Assembly: GCF_039540405.1 (NCBI RefSeq)
Contig: NZ_BAABEY010000012.1
Coordinates: 139,435 to 203,434, forward strand
DNA from: Ravibacter arvi
Lineage (GTDB): Bacteria; Bacteroidota; Bacteroidia; Cytophagales; Spirosomataceae
DNA: 64,000 nucleotides
Reading direction: 5' to 3'
The notes beneath the pieces were generated by a model. The model saw only the letters and a program-made list of their open reading frames with translations, was not told where the DNA came from and ran no database searches. The position numbers and the translations under genes were made by a program. Below, in pieces: positions 8,531 to 16,868 of the stretch. How positions within the stretch are numbered: position 1 is the first letter of the stretch; each line of letters begins with the position of its first letter.

Positions 8531-9157
8531 ATGAAGGAAAACACCGAAAATTTCCCGCAGGGCGCCTGCATCGAAACCATCCGTTATATGGACGCAAGAC
8601 CCGAAAACCTGGCGCACCATAACCTGCGGATGAACCGCACACGGCAGGATTTGTTCGGATCGGAAGATTTCGTCGATTTGGGGGAACTAATTCGAATTCC
8701 GGATATGTTACCCTCACACGTGTATAAATGCCGGGTAACTTATACCCACCAGATAGTAGCGGTAGAATGGGAGCCTTACCAACGGCGGGTGATCAGATCA
8801 CTTCAGGTTGTACACAACGAAACAATAGACTACACTTATAAATACAGACAACGTCATGATTTAGAAAAAATCTATAGCCAGAAAAAAAAACACGATGATG
8901 TGCTGATCGTGCGGAATGGCTATTTGACGGATGCTTATGTCTGCAATATTGCGCTTTTGAAGGGTGACAAGTGGCTGACGCCAGCCCTGCCCCTGTTAAA
9001 AGGAACCCAAAGGGAATTGCTTCTTGAACAGGATAAAATCTATGAAGCCGACATCCACCTGGACAACCTCCCGGATTTTACGCATATCAGGCTATTCAAC
9101 GCAATGATGCCCTGGCGCGATGCCATTGAGCTGCCGGTCAGGCAGATTTTTCACTAA
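8531..9157 (+). CDS. Aminotransferase class IV-like protein (4-amino-4-deoxychorismate lyase type)
   Basis: This 208-residue cytoplasmic protein resembles the PLP fold-type IV family that includes PabC, which releases p-aminobenzoate for folate synthesis. Supporting stretches are the N-terminal ETIRYMDARPENLAHHNLRM with its conserved Arg/His pattern, KYRQRHDLEKIY with the candidate PLP lysine in the middle, and DDVLIVRNGYLTDAYVCNIAL, which corresponds to the family motif for E..S.N.. with changes. The glutamate of that motif is replaced, so the reaction is uncertain. I chose the ATG at 8531; an upstream in-frame ATG at 8492 lies in repeat-flanking sequence. Confidence 0.65.
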   Translation: MKENTENFPQGACIETIRYMDARPENLAHHNLRMNRTRQDLFGSEDFVDLGELIRIPDMLPSHVYKCRVTYTHQIVAVEWEPYQRRVIRSLQVVHNETIDYTYKYRQRHDLEKIYSQKKKHDDVLIVRNGYLTDAYVCNIALLKGDKWLTPALPLLKGTQRELLLEQDKIYEADIHLDNLPDFTHIRLFNAMMPWRDAIELPVRQIFH

Positions 9158-9211
9158 AAACAGGTCCGACCTGACGTATATTCTTAAAGACCGAAAAAAC
9201 AAACACCATAT

Positions 9212-10468
9212 ATGATTGAAAAACACAAGATGATTTCTACCGCCGCCGTCCAGGAAACTGCGGTCCTGGTGGCGGTCAGCCCAAAAAATCAATCGATAGA
9301 AAAAACCAGGGAGTACCTCGACGAGCTGGAATTCCTCGCCGAAACTTCAGGTGTAAAAACGCAGCAGAAGTTTATCCAGAATCTCGAACGCCCGGATATC
9401 AGAACCTATGTAGGAAAAGGAAAGCTGGAAGAGATCACCACTTTTATCAATGCCGAGCCGGTCGATATGATCATTTTTGACGACGACCTTTCACCTTCCC
9501 AGGTGCGAAACCTGGAGGGGCATTTCAAGGACATTAAAGTGCTTGATCGCAGTTTGCTGATCCTGAATATCTTCGCTATGCGGGCGCAGACCGCCCAGGC
9601 AAAAACACAGGTAGAGCTGGCGCAATACCAGTACATGTACCCGCGCCTGACCCGTATGTGGACCCACCTTAGCCGTATCAAAGCAGGCGTAGGGATGCGC
9701 GGTCCCGGTGAAAAAGAGCTCGAGACCGACCGGCGTATTGTGCAGGACCGCATCAGCTTCCTGAAGGATAAACTTGAAAAATACGATAAACAGAGTGTAA
9801 CCCGCCGGAAAGAACGCTCCCGCCTTGTACGCGTCGCGCTGGTCGGATATACCAACGTAGGCAAGTCGACATTGATGCGCCGCCTGGCGAAAGCGGATGT
9901 TTTTGCTGAAAACAAACTCTTTGCTACCGTCGATTCCACCGTGCGGAAAGTCACCATTGAAAACATTCCGTTCCTCCTGACCGACACAGTTGGCTTCATC
10001 CGGAAATTACCTACCACGCTGATCGAATCGTTTAAGTCAACGCTCGATGAGGTTCGCGAGGCGGACATCCTGATCCACGTGGTTGACATCTCTAATCCCG
10101 CGTTCGAGGAACAGATCGAGGTGGTCAACAGCACGCTTGCAGAAATCGGTGCATCGGACAAACCGGTTGTTTTGGTCTTCAACAAGATTGACAACTACAA
10201 ACCGTACGATGAAGATAATTACCTGGACGAAGAAGGGCTTGATTCAACACCGCCCCAACTATCGATTGAAGCGTTAACGGAACAACTGAAACGTAGCTAC
10301 ATGGCCCAGAAGGCGGAGCACACCGTGTTTATCTCCGCCGAAATGAAGGAAAACCTGGACGAACTTCGCGATACGGTTTTCAAACTCGTCAAAGCGAAGC
10401 ATTTCACGATTTACCCGAACTGGGTGGAAGTTCCGAGTGGGTTTGGGGAGGAAGAGGGTGAGGGGTGA
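9212..10468 (+). CDS. hflX: Ribosome-associated GTPase HflX
   Basis: HflX is a 50S-binding GTPase that splits stalled ribosomes under stress. The 418-residue protein has the HflX N-terminal domain with TYVGKGKLEEI (65-75), the linker GVGMRGPGEKELETDRR (about 159-175), Walker A GYTNVGKST (212-220), switch DTVGFIRKLP, and G4 NKID. The C-terminal EEEGEG tail and the TGA stop are encoded by a heptad repeat array (10458-10520), so the gene end appears to have been rewritten by the repeat. Met7 is an alternative start. Confidence 0.96.
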   Translation: MIEKHKMISTAAVQETAVLVAVSPKNQSIEKTREYLDELEFLAETSGVKTQQKFIQNLERPDIRTYVGKGKLEEITTFINAEPVDMIIFDDDLSPSQVRNLEGHFKDIKVLDRSLLILNIFAMRAQTAQAKTQVELAQYQYMYPRLTRMWTHLSRIKAGVGMRGPGEKELETDRRIVQDRISFLKDKLEKYDKQSVTRRKERSRLVRVALVGYTNVGKSTLMRRLAKADVFAENKLFATVDSTVRKVTIENIPFLLTDTVGFIRKLPTTLIESFKSTLDEVREADILIHVVDISNPAFEEQIEVVNSTLAEIGASDKPVVLVFNKIDNYKPYDEDNYLDEEGLDSTPPQLSIEALTEQLKRSYMAQKAEHTVFISAEMKENLDELRDTVFKLVKAKHFTIYPNWVEVPSGFGEEEGEG

Positions 10469-10520
10469 GGTATGAGTGATGAGGTATGAGTCGTGAGGTA
10501 TGAGGTGGGAGGTATGGGGC
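10458..10520 (+). repeat. Nine-unit heptad array (consensus RTGAGGT)
   Basis: Nine consecutive 7-mers of the form RTGAGNN run from 10458 to 10520, the last two degenerate. The second unit supplies the hflX stop codon (TGA at 10466-10468). An array of the same unit and the same copy number is at 58162-58224. Read on the minus strand the unit is ACCTCAY. Confidence 0.85.
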
Positions 10521-10576
10521 GAGACTGGAAGGTTTCGGCTTTTGTGCGGGTTCAGTTTCATTATTTCGCGATCTCA

Positions 10577-10608
10577 TTTGCATGATGCGTTAATTTTTAG
10601 GAAATTTG
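10577..10608 (+). promoter_or_regulatory. Candidate promoter of tRNA-Arg
   Basis: TTTG at 10577-10580, then 20 nt, then GAAATTTG at 10601-10608, one mismatch from TAnnTTTG. It ends 38 nt before the tRNA. Confidence 0.4.
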
Positions 10609-10646
10609 CAGGCCCGAAATACCATTGGTGTTCCGGGCCTCGTAAT

Positions 10647-10718
10647 GACTGCGTAGTTCAACGGATAGAATAGGAGTTTCCTAAACTCTAGATATGGGTT
10701 CGATTCCCGTCGCGGTCA
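10647..10718 (+). tRNA. tRNA-Arg (anticodon CCT)
   Basis: The sequence folds into a full cloverleaf: acceptor GACTGCG/CGCGGTC, D stem GTTC/GAAT with GG in the loop, anticodon stem GGAGT/ACTCT around TTCCTAA (anticodon CCT, 10680-10682), and T stem ATGGG/CCCGT around TTCGATT. The discriminator is A and the CCA end is not encoded. It reads the AGG arginine codon. No integrase or duplicated 3' end was found, so there is no sign of an element inserted here. Confidence 0.95.
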
Positions 10719-10720
10719 CA

Positions 10721-10748
10721 AAGCCTCGCAGTAATGCGGGGCTTTTGT
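10721..10748 (+). terminator. Rho-independent terminator of tRNA-Arg
   Basis: AAGCCTCGCA and TGCGGGGCTT form a 10-bp stem with a GTAA loop, ending in a T-rich run, directly after the tRNA. Confidence 0.85.
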
Positions 10749-10895
10749 ATTTTTGGGGCTCGGCGCTCGCCGCGAAAAGAATTTAAAAAAGCCACGAATT
10801 CCAGCGAAGCACGTTTGGAGCTTTGATTTAAATAAACAACGCTTAGCTTTTGACCTGGTTGAGGATCAGACATCCGGCAGATTGTGTTAAAGGGG

Positions 10896-10969
10896 TTCGA
10901 CGGGCTCACCCGCCATCCGGACGGTGCCATCCTGACGGTGCCATCCGGACGGCGCCTGAGCCTGTCGAA
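10896..10969. repeat. Inverted repeat enclosing three 14-bp tandem units
   Basis: TTCGACGGGCTCA (10896-10908) and TGAGCCTGTCGAA (10957-10969) are inverted with one mismatch. Between them are three tandem 14-mers of CCATCCKGACGGYG at 10913-10954. The 396-bp gap 10719-11114 otherwise holds only the tRNA terminator and no convincing gene. Confidence 0.75.
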
Positions 10970-11114
10970 GGCTGATCTTAGGATACCCATTCAATAGAAG
11001 CCATGCGTTCCATTATCAGCCATCTGTAACTTTGTTGTACAGAATGCAGGAATCATTTTAAATTCGTGCATTCGTGGCCCCCTTATGGCTCTCCCGGCTT
11101 AAATTTCTTTTGAA

Positions 11115-11783
11115 ATGATCCTGTATATCCTGTTCATCTTCATGGTTTCCTGCAGCCAGCCCGTCAATCCCGACACGCCTATGCCGAACACATCCACCAC
11201 CGAAAATCCGTTGATTAACGATGTCAAAAAGAACCGGATCGAAGCCGTTGAGCAGGCTTTGAAAAAAGGAGCCGATGTAAACACCCGGGACAGCAAAGGC
11301 CGGACGCTGCTGTTGCTCGCCACGCATGACGCATTAAACGACATGGCCGCCCTTTTAGTAAAATACGGCGCCGACGTCAACCGGCAGGACGACATCAAAG
11401 ACAGCCCTTTCCTCTATGCAGGCGCAACCGGACAGACCCAACTGGTCAAACTCTTCCTCGAGAACGGCGCGAAATTCAATGTTTTCAACCGGTATAACGG
11501 CACAGCCCTCATACCGGCCTGCGAACGGGGGCATGTCGAAACCGTAAAACTCCTTGCAAACACCAGGAACTTCCCCATCGACCATGTAAACCGGTTGGGA
11601 TGGACAGCCTTGATGGAGGCGGTCGTGCTGGGCAACGGAAGCGAAAAATACCAGCAAATCGTGCGCATTCTCAAAGAAGCCGGATGTAACCTGAATATTC
11701 CGGACAACGACGGGAAAACAGCGCTCCAACATGCCAGGGCATCGGGATACAAAGAAATTGTCCGAATTCTTGAATCGGAATAA
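11115..11783 (+). CDS. Ankyrin-repeat lipoprotein
   Basis: This is a 222-residue secreted lipoprotein with a short signal peptide and lipobox ending at Cys13 (FMVSC). From about residue 32 it consists of about five ankyrin repeats, with recurring GADVNxxDxxGxTxLLxA and GxxEIVxxLL patterns. Ankyrin repeats are protein-binding scaffolds; the partner is unknown. The gene lies ahead of a TraB/GumN-like gene on the same strand with a 134-bp gap, so co-transcription is possible but not shown. Confidence 0.85.
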   Translation: MILYILFIFMVSCSQPVNPDTPMPNTSTTENPLINDVKKNRIEAVEQALKKGADVNTRDSKGRTLLLLATHDALNDMAALLVKYGADVNRQDDIKDSPFLYAGATGQTQLVKLFLENGAKFNVFNRYNGTALIPACERGHVETVKLLANTRNFPIDHVNRLGWTALMEAVVLGNGSEKYQQIVRILKEAGCNLNIPDNDGKTALQHARASGYKEIVRILESE

Positions 11784-11917
11784 CCTGCTCAGATTCAATT
11801 AACCTCACTTCAGCAAAGCAGTAAATCCAAAAAGATTTTCATTTTTTTTGTGATTCCGTGTAACGAACCCACACTCAGGGCGACCAACTGTTCAAAATCA
11901 AAAACAGGACGCCCATT

Positions 11918-12775
11918 ATGCAAATCAAAAAAATTACCCGCTCTATCCTCGCTCTTTTCTGTGTGCTGGCAGCCTCGGCGCAAAGCCATACCCAAAGTCT
12001 TCTCTGGGAAATCAGCGGAAACGGTCTTTCGGCTCCCTCCTACCTGGCAGGTACTTTCCATACCATGTGTGCGGAGGACTTTCTCATGAAGGAAAAAGTA
12101 AAAACAGCGCTCGGGAAAACTAAAAATCTCGTGCTGGAAATTAACTATACGGACTCCGGGGAGGTAGAAGCTCTGCAGAAAATGATGTCCGCCGAACAGC
12201 CGCTCAGCGCCCAACTTGATGCGGAAAGCCTGAAGCGACTTGAAAACATATTGGTGCAATACGGGACTTCACTCAAAGAAGTAGACAGCTTCAGCCCGCA
12301 GGCCCTTTATTCCCTGGTTTCAAAGAAATCATTCACCTGCGCACCTGCCGACCTCCGCATGTACGAGATAGAACTCATTAAACTAGCAATGGGAAACGGC
12401 GCCCGAATTGGCGGATTAGAAACGGTTGAGACACAGGCAAAATACCTTGGACTTGCCTACAATCTCCACCAGACAATTGAACAACTGGAAGCAGGCGATT
12501 CCTATGCGGCTATCACAAAAGACATGATAAAAGCTTTCCAGGACGAAAACCTTGAGGAATTGACCCGAATGGTAAGAGACAGGCGCTTCATGAACGACGA
12601 ACAGGAAAAATGGGTGCTCACCGAACGCAACCGGAACTGGGCACAATCCATGCCGGATATGATGAAAAAAGAAAGCACCTTCTTTGCAGTAGGCGGTGGT
12701 CACCTGGGCGGGAATAACGGGGTTATTAAATTGTTGCAGGATCTTGGCTATACTTTAAAACCCGTAATACTGTAA
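11918..12775 (+). CDS. TraB/GumN-family protein (TIKI-like metalloprotease fold)
   Basis: This 285-residue exported protein has a signal peptide (about 1-26). Family motifs are the N-terminal LAGTFHTMCAEDF, a central GGLET (about 167-171), and a C-terminal FFAVGGGHLGGNNGVIKLLQDLGY (about 248-271). The conserved His and Glu/Gly-rich loops match the TIKI/TraB metalloprotease-like domain, so peptidase activity is possible but untested in most bacterial members. An ECF sigma gene starts 20 nt after its stop, so the two are probably co-transcribed. Confidence 0.85.
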   Translation: MQIKKITRSILALFCVLAASAQSHTQSLLWEISGNGLSAPSYLAGTFHTMCAEDFLMKEKVKTALGKTKNLVLEINYTDSGEVEALQKMMSAEQPLSAQLDAESLKRLENILVQYGTSLKEVDSFSPQALYSLVSKKSFTCAPADLRMYEIELIKLAMGNGARIGGLETVETQAKYLGLAYNLHQTIEQLEAGDSYAAITKDMIKAFQDENLEELTRMVRDRRFMNDEQEKWVLTERNRNWAQSMPDMMKKESTFFAVGGGHLGGNNGVIKLLQDLGYTLKPVIL

Positions 12776-12795
12776 TTGACGTAAACGAAATATTC

Positions 12796-13302
12796 GTGGA
12801 CAACGATAAGGAAAGCGTCTTCCTGAAACTGGTGCATCAGCACAAAGGCATCCTGCACAAAGTGTCAAAAATGTATGCGGACCTTCCGGAAAACCGTGAG
12901 GATTTACAGCAGGAAATTATAATCCAGCTCTGGAAGTCTTTTTCTCTTTTTGAAAGCAAAAGCGAGTTCTCCACCTGGATGTACAGGGTTGCCATCAATA
13001 CTGCGATAACTTATTTCAGGAAGGAGAAGAAAAGAACCCGGACTTTTGCACCGGAATTGTCCACCGATACCGCTGATGAAATCTACGATGCCGGCCGCGA
13101 TGAACAACTCGAAATTTTTTACCAGGCAATTCAGCTTCTCGGGCCAATAGAAAAAGCCCTCATGTTTTATTACATGGAAGGGCTCTCTCATAAAGAAACA
13201 GCTTTACAGCTCGGGATCAGTGAAATTAACGTAAGAGTGAAATTGTCCCGCACCAAAGAAAAATTACAAAACCTGATCAAAAAACAAAGCCATGGATTTT
13301 GA
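12796..13302 (+). CDS. ECF-type RNA polymerase sigma factor (GTG start)
   Basis: This 168-residue sigma-70 factor has region 2 (about 10-75, REDLQQEIIIQLWKSF and STWMYRVAINTAI) and region 4 (about 105-160, HKETALQLGISEINVRVKLSR). The start is GTG at 12796; the next in-frame ATG would remove part of region 2. Unlike the two Sus-linked sigma genes it has no fecR. Instead its last 11 nt overlap the start of a four-pass membrane protein gene, which is in the position of an anti-sigma factor. Confidence 0.9.
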   Translation: MDNDKESVFLKLVHQHKGILHKVSKMYADLPENREDLQQEIIIQLWKSFSLFESKSEFSTWMYRVAINTAITYFRKEKKRTRTFAPELSTDTADEIYDAGRDEQLEIFYQAIQLLGPIEKALMFYYMEGLSHKETALQLGISEINVRVKLSRTKEKLQNLIKKQSHGF

Positions 13303-13906
13303 AGCCCTTAAAAACAAATGGAATTCCGAAAACCCGGCAGAGGTGAATATTCCGTCTACAATTGCCCGATTAAAGAAGGCGCAGCACCCGCTTGAAAAGC
13401 TCAGGCGTACCATGAAAAACGAATGCTGGAGCCAGCTGGCAGCCGTTCTCTTTGCAGGCGCCATACCACAGGTATTTGGCCTTAGCCCGGCTTTCTACGT
13501 GGTTTATTATACCGCTTACAGTATGCTTCTGGTAACTTCTGGATACTATTTCTACGAATTTTACCAGTTTTACAAGGAGGTTGGCCTGTACCACGCGGAC
13601 ACCCACGAAAGCCTCTGGAAAATTTACTATGAGCTGCGCCTCAACATGGAACGGTACCAGTCATTCGGGTTCCTTTTATTGCCGTACTTCCTGGTTGCCA
13701 CCGCTCTGCTGGGTTATGACCGCCTCATCTCAGAAGGCAAAACACTCCAGCAAATCACCAGCCAACAACAGGTGATCATTCTTTTGGTTACCCTTTTCAG
13801 CACGCTTCTGGCCATTGGGGCAATTGTTCTCTGGACCCGTTACGTTTACGGCAAAACCGCAAGGGAAATAGATGGCCTGCTTAAAGAAATAAAAGACGAA
13901 ATCTGA
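13292..13906 (+). CDS. Four-pass membrane protein translationally coupled to the ECF sigma gene
   Basis: I do not recognise a named family. The 204-residue protein has a soluble N-terminus of about 45 residues (MDFEALKNKWNSENP...), two membrane segments at about 48-95, a soluble stretch, two more segments at about 125-145 and 150-180, and a short charged C-terminus. It overlaps the sigma gene by 11 nt. Coupling and a cytoplasmic N-terminal domain suggest a membrane anti-sigma or regulator of the upstream factor; this is inference from position only. Confidence 0.75.
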   Translation: MDFEALKNKWNSENPAEVNIPSTIARLKKAQHPLEKLRRTMKNECWSQLAAVLFAGAIPQVFGLSPAFYVVYYTAYSMLLVTSGYYFYEFYQFYKEVGLYHADTHESLWKIYYELRLNMERYQSFGFLLLPYFLVATALLGYDRLISEGKTLQQITSQQQVIILLVTLFSTLLAIGAIVLWTRYVYGKTAREIDGLLKEIKDEI

Positions 13907-13918
13907 CCCGGTTCGCTT

Positions 13919-14401
13919 CTATTTTGCCAGGGGCACAACATCGCCCCGGTATGAAATAAAAGTTTTGTTTTGCGGTGTCACTCTCAGATCGGCACTTCCG
14001 TCAGGAAACACGGTCAGGAACAAGTCACGGACGACCTGGGAATCCTGCACGCGGATGGTTACTTCCCTCCCGCCATTCTTGATCGGTTTCACGTCATAAG
14101 TAAATTTTTCGGACACGAATTTAATACCGCCGTCGCCCCCGATAGGCGCCGAATAGGCACGGCCGAAATAGGGAAGATCTGCCGAAATCCTGTCCTTTTC
14201 GACTTTCATGAAATAATTCCCAACAATTTGCCGCATCCTCCCGCGCGATGGCTGCAGGAAAGTTGCCTGAAACTGGTAAGATTGCTCATCAAAGGCGGTT
14301 GATATTTCCTGGGACGAACGGGCTGTACTCGCTTTTTGACTGGAACAAGCGCCGAAAGCCAGTGCTACAGCGAGACTCCCTGCTATTATGAATAGTTTCA
14401 T
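13919..14401 (-). CDS. DUF4251 lipoprotein
   Basis: This 160-residue protein has a lipoprotein signal and lipobox ending at Cys19 (LAFGAC). The remainder matches the Bacteroidota DUF4251 pattern: NYFMKVEKDRISADLPYFGRAY, then GGIKF, a beta-rich central part, and a C-terminal TVFPDGSADLRVTPQNKTFISYRG. It is expected at the cell envelope. The function is unknown. It is convergent with the membrane protein gene, only 12 nt apart. Confidence 0.85.
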   Translation of the reverse strand: MKLFIIAGSLAVALAFGACSSQKASTARSSQEISTAFDEQSYQFQATFLQPSRGRMRQIVGNYFMKVEKDRISADLPYFGRAYSAPIGGDGGIKFVSEKFTYDVKPIKNGGREVTIRVQDSQVVRDLFLTVFPDGSADLRVTPQNKTFISYRGDVVPLAK

Positions 14402-14644
14402 ACGAATTGCGTTAATACGTTTGTTGAATTACATAACCGGAATGCTTTTATCGCTTCCTGTAAATATAGATTCAATTTTGATGGCTCGGGTTTAAATTGG
14501 GGTTGAGAAAGGTTCATTTTTTTTGCACGACTGGCAGTTACAGCCAGGATTTCTATGTAAAAAAATTGAAACCGCTTGCCAAAATCATTGCATATAAAAA
14601 AAAGATCGCGTTTCTTACCGTAATTTTACCCGGATACCTTTTGT

Positions 14645-15700
14645 ATGCAAACCCATCAAACAAAGGCTTATGGCGCCGAGACGTCGGGCTCATTGCTAAA
14701 GCCCCTGACCATCTCGCGCAGGGAGCCTGCTCCTCATGACATCGAGATTGAAATCCTGTACTGCGGCGTTTGCCATTCCGATCTGCACATGGCCCGAAAT
14801 GAATGGCACAACACTGTTTTCCCGATCGTTCCGGGGCACGAAATTGTGGGCAGGGTGATCAATGCCGGCCAACATGTTAAAAAATTCGGCAAAGGCGATA
14901 TGGTGGCAGTGGGTTGCATGGTGGATTCCTGCAGGACCTGCCCGCATTGTACCGAGGGGCTCGAACAGTATTGCGACCTCGGGAAAACGCTGACTTATAA
15001 CAGTCCTGACACGCACCTGGGCGCACATACGCTAGGCGGTTATTCAGAACGAATCGTAGTCGACGAGCATTTTGTTCTGCGCGTGCCCGACAACCTGGAC
15101 CCCGCAGCCGCCGCCCCGTTGCTCTGCGCGGGCGTTACCACCTGGTCGCCGCTCAGGCATTGGCGTGTGGGCCCGGGACAAAAGGTTGGGGTGGTAGGTA
15201 TAGGCGGCCTGGGCCACATGGGGATCAAGCTCGCCAAAGCGCTCGGCGCGCATGTAGTAGTCTTCACTACCTCCGCGTCCAAGTTTGACGACGCAAAACG
15301 TCTGGGCGGCGACGAAGTGGTACTTTCAACCGATATTCACGAGATGAAAAAACACAGGAACACCCTGAATTTCATCCTCGATTGTGTCTCGGCCGAACAC
15401 CCCATCAATGACTATATGTCGCTGCTCACCACCGACGGAACGCTGGTACTGGTGGGCGCCCCCGAAAAACCCATGCCGGTTTCCGCTTTCAGCCTTATTC
15501 CGGGAAGAAGGAGCTTGGCCGGCTCCAATATCGGCGGCATACGCGAAACCCAGGAAATGCTGGATTTTTGCGGCGAACACAACCTGGTTGCCGACATCGA
15601 GCTCATCGGCATCCAGGACATCAACAACGCTTATGAGCGACTGGTAAAAGGCGACGTCCAGTATCGTTTCGTAATTGACATGGCCTCGCTGAAGGTCTGA
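14645..15700 (+). CDS. Zinc-dependent NAD(P) alcohol dehydrogenase (YahK/CAD type)
   Basis: This 351-residue medium-chain dehydrogenase reduces aldehydes or oxidises alcohols. Catalytic zinc ligands Cys40 (CGVCHSDLH) and His65-Glu66 (PGHE) are present, as are the four structural zinc cysteines at 96, 99, 102 and 110. The Rossmann motif is GIGGLGHMG (about 185-193). The overall pattern is closest to the YahK/cinnamyl alcohol dehydrogenase subgroup, which usually prefers NADPH. The gene is monocistronic. The 243-bp gap before it shows nothing clear. Confidence 0.9.
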   Translation: MQTHQTKAYGAETSGSLLKPLTISRREPAPHDIEIEILYCGVCHSDLHMARNEWHNTVFPIVPGHEIVGRVINAGQHVKKFGKGDMVAVGCMVDSCRTCPHCTEGLEQYCDLGKTLTYNSPDTHLGAHTLGGYSERIVVDEHFVLRVPDNLDPAAAAPLLCAGVTTWSPLRHWRVGPGQKVGVVGIGGLGHMGIKLAKALGAHVVVFTTSASKFDDAKRLGGDEVVLSTDIHEMKKHRNTLNFILDCVSAEHPINDYMSLLTTDGTLVLVGAPEKPMPVSAFSLIPGRRSLAGSNIGGIRETQEMLDFCGEHNLVADIELIGIQDINNAYERLVKGDVQYRFVIDMASLKV

Positions 15701-15784
15701 AACCTGGTCCGGATCCGGTTCCCGGTTTCAGGCAGTAACTTATTATGCTTTCTCTTCCCCAACAACCTTTCCCTTATATTCATT

Positions 15785-16792
15785 ATGAGCCTCATAAACC
15801 GGGTAAAAAACAAAGTAAACCAGCTCCAGGACCGTTATTTCCCGATGAAATCTTTCGATCCCGCCAGTATTCCGTGGATTGATTCGCCGGGTGCGGACAT
15901 CGACGCATTCCTTCAAAAGTTCAACCGGCGTTTCGACGTTTCGTACGATCTGAAAGAAAAGCTGACGGGTTGGCGGGAAAAAGGATATGCAGTACTTGAA
16001 AACATTATCCCGCCGGAGATGATCGACAATTTCATGAGAGATTTCGACCAGCTTAGGGACGAACCCGAAAAGCACAAACTCAGCGTGCGGATCGACCTAC
16101 CCGAGTTCAGCCCCGAACAACAACGGAACATCAGTGACTTCCCGAAAGAATCACTGAATGGTAAATATGTAAAGTTCAACGACTTTCACAATTCGTCGGT
16201 AGCTGCCAAGAAGCTGATGTCGCACCCGGGGATAGTAACTTTCCTGGAAGCGATATTTAACGACCAGGTCGTGGTGATGCAAAGCCTCACCTTTTTATAC
16301 GGCAGTCAGCAACCTACCCACCAGGATTTCCCCTGGGTAACTGCAAAAGATCCCAGCCACCTGGCCGCCGCGTGGATTGCGCTTGAAGACATCAAGATAG
16401 ACTCAGGCCCTCTTTATTACTATATCGGGTCTCAGAATATGCCCAAATTCGACTTCGGCTCCGGCATTCTCTATAAACCGTGGTCGACCAGGACACCGAT
16501 TGAATTCGCCGACTACCTCGACAAAACCTGCGAAGCCCTCGCTTATCCGAAAGAAATCCTTTTAATCCGGAAAGGCGACGTTCTGATCTGGCATGGAGCG
16601 CTTGCACATGGCGGAAGCCCGATCCTTAATCCCGAGCAGACCCGGAAATCGTTCGTTTGCCATTATTCCACTTACAAATCGCTTCCCTTTCACAGGATTT
16701 CACCGGGCAGTGAGCCTATCATACAGGACTATAACGGCATGTATATCTATAACAACCCGGCATTGCCGGAATCGGAAGACAGCTTCAAATGA
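15785..16792 (+). CDS. Phytanoyl-CoA dioxygenase (PhyH) family protein
   Basis: This 335-residue protein looks like a non-haem Fe(II)/2-oxoglutarate-dependent oxygenase. The iron triad is visible as His179-x-Asp181 (HQDF) and His275 (ALAHGG), with Arg287 placed to bind 2-oxoglutarate. PhyH-family enzymes hydroxylate diverse lipids and small metabolites, and the substrate here cannot be inferred. There is no signal peptide, so it is cytoplasmic. It is 84 nt downstream of the alcohol dehydrogenase and convergent with the oxidoreductase gene. Confidence 0.85.
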   Translation: MSLINRVKNKVNQLQDRYFPMKSFDPASIPWIDSPGADIDAFLQKFNRRFDVSYDLKEKLTGWREKGYAVLENIIPPEMIDNFMRDFDQLRDEPEKHKLSVRIDLPEFSPEQQRNISDFPKESLNGKYVKFNDFHNSSVAAKKLMSHPGIVTFLEAIFNDQVVVMQSLTFLYGSQQPTHQDFPWVTAKDPSHLAAAWIALEDIKIDSGPLYYYIGSQNMPKFDFGSGILYKPWSTRTPIEFADYLDKTCEALAYPKEILLIRKGDVLIWHGALAHGGSPILNPEQTRKSFVCHYSTYKSLPFHRISPGSEPIIQDYNGMYIYNNPALPESEDSFK

Positions 16793-16845
16793 AAAAACTG
16801 CGTTCCGCCCGGATGACTTTGACCGTCACGCCGGGCGAAACGCAG
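16792..16845 (-). terminator. Terminator of the Gfo/Idh/MocA gene
   Basis: The arms at 16798-16812 and 16831-16845 (CTGCGTTCCGCCCGG with CCGGGCGAAACGCAG) pair over 15 bp with one mismatch. On the minus strand the hairpin is followed by six T residues that abut the phyH stop, as expected for a terminator of the minus-strand gene. Confidence 0.75.
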
Positions 16846-16868
16846 TGAAGCTGCAGCGTTTCCGTTCG

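Noticed and set aside
8011..8717. Minus-strand frames upstream of ispF
   Set aside because: They run through the two 114-bp elements and show no domain or signal sequence.
10688..10990. A 100-codon minus-strand frame running through tRNA-Arg
   Set aside because: It starts in repeats and ends in the tRNA; the DGNRTHI ending is a known by-product of translating tRNA sequence.
10647..11114. tRNA-Arg as an integration site of a genomic island
   Set aside because: No integrase, no duplicated tRNA 3' end and no island-like gene set was found downstream.
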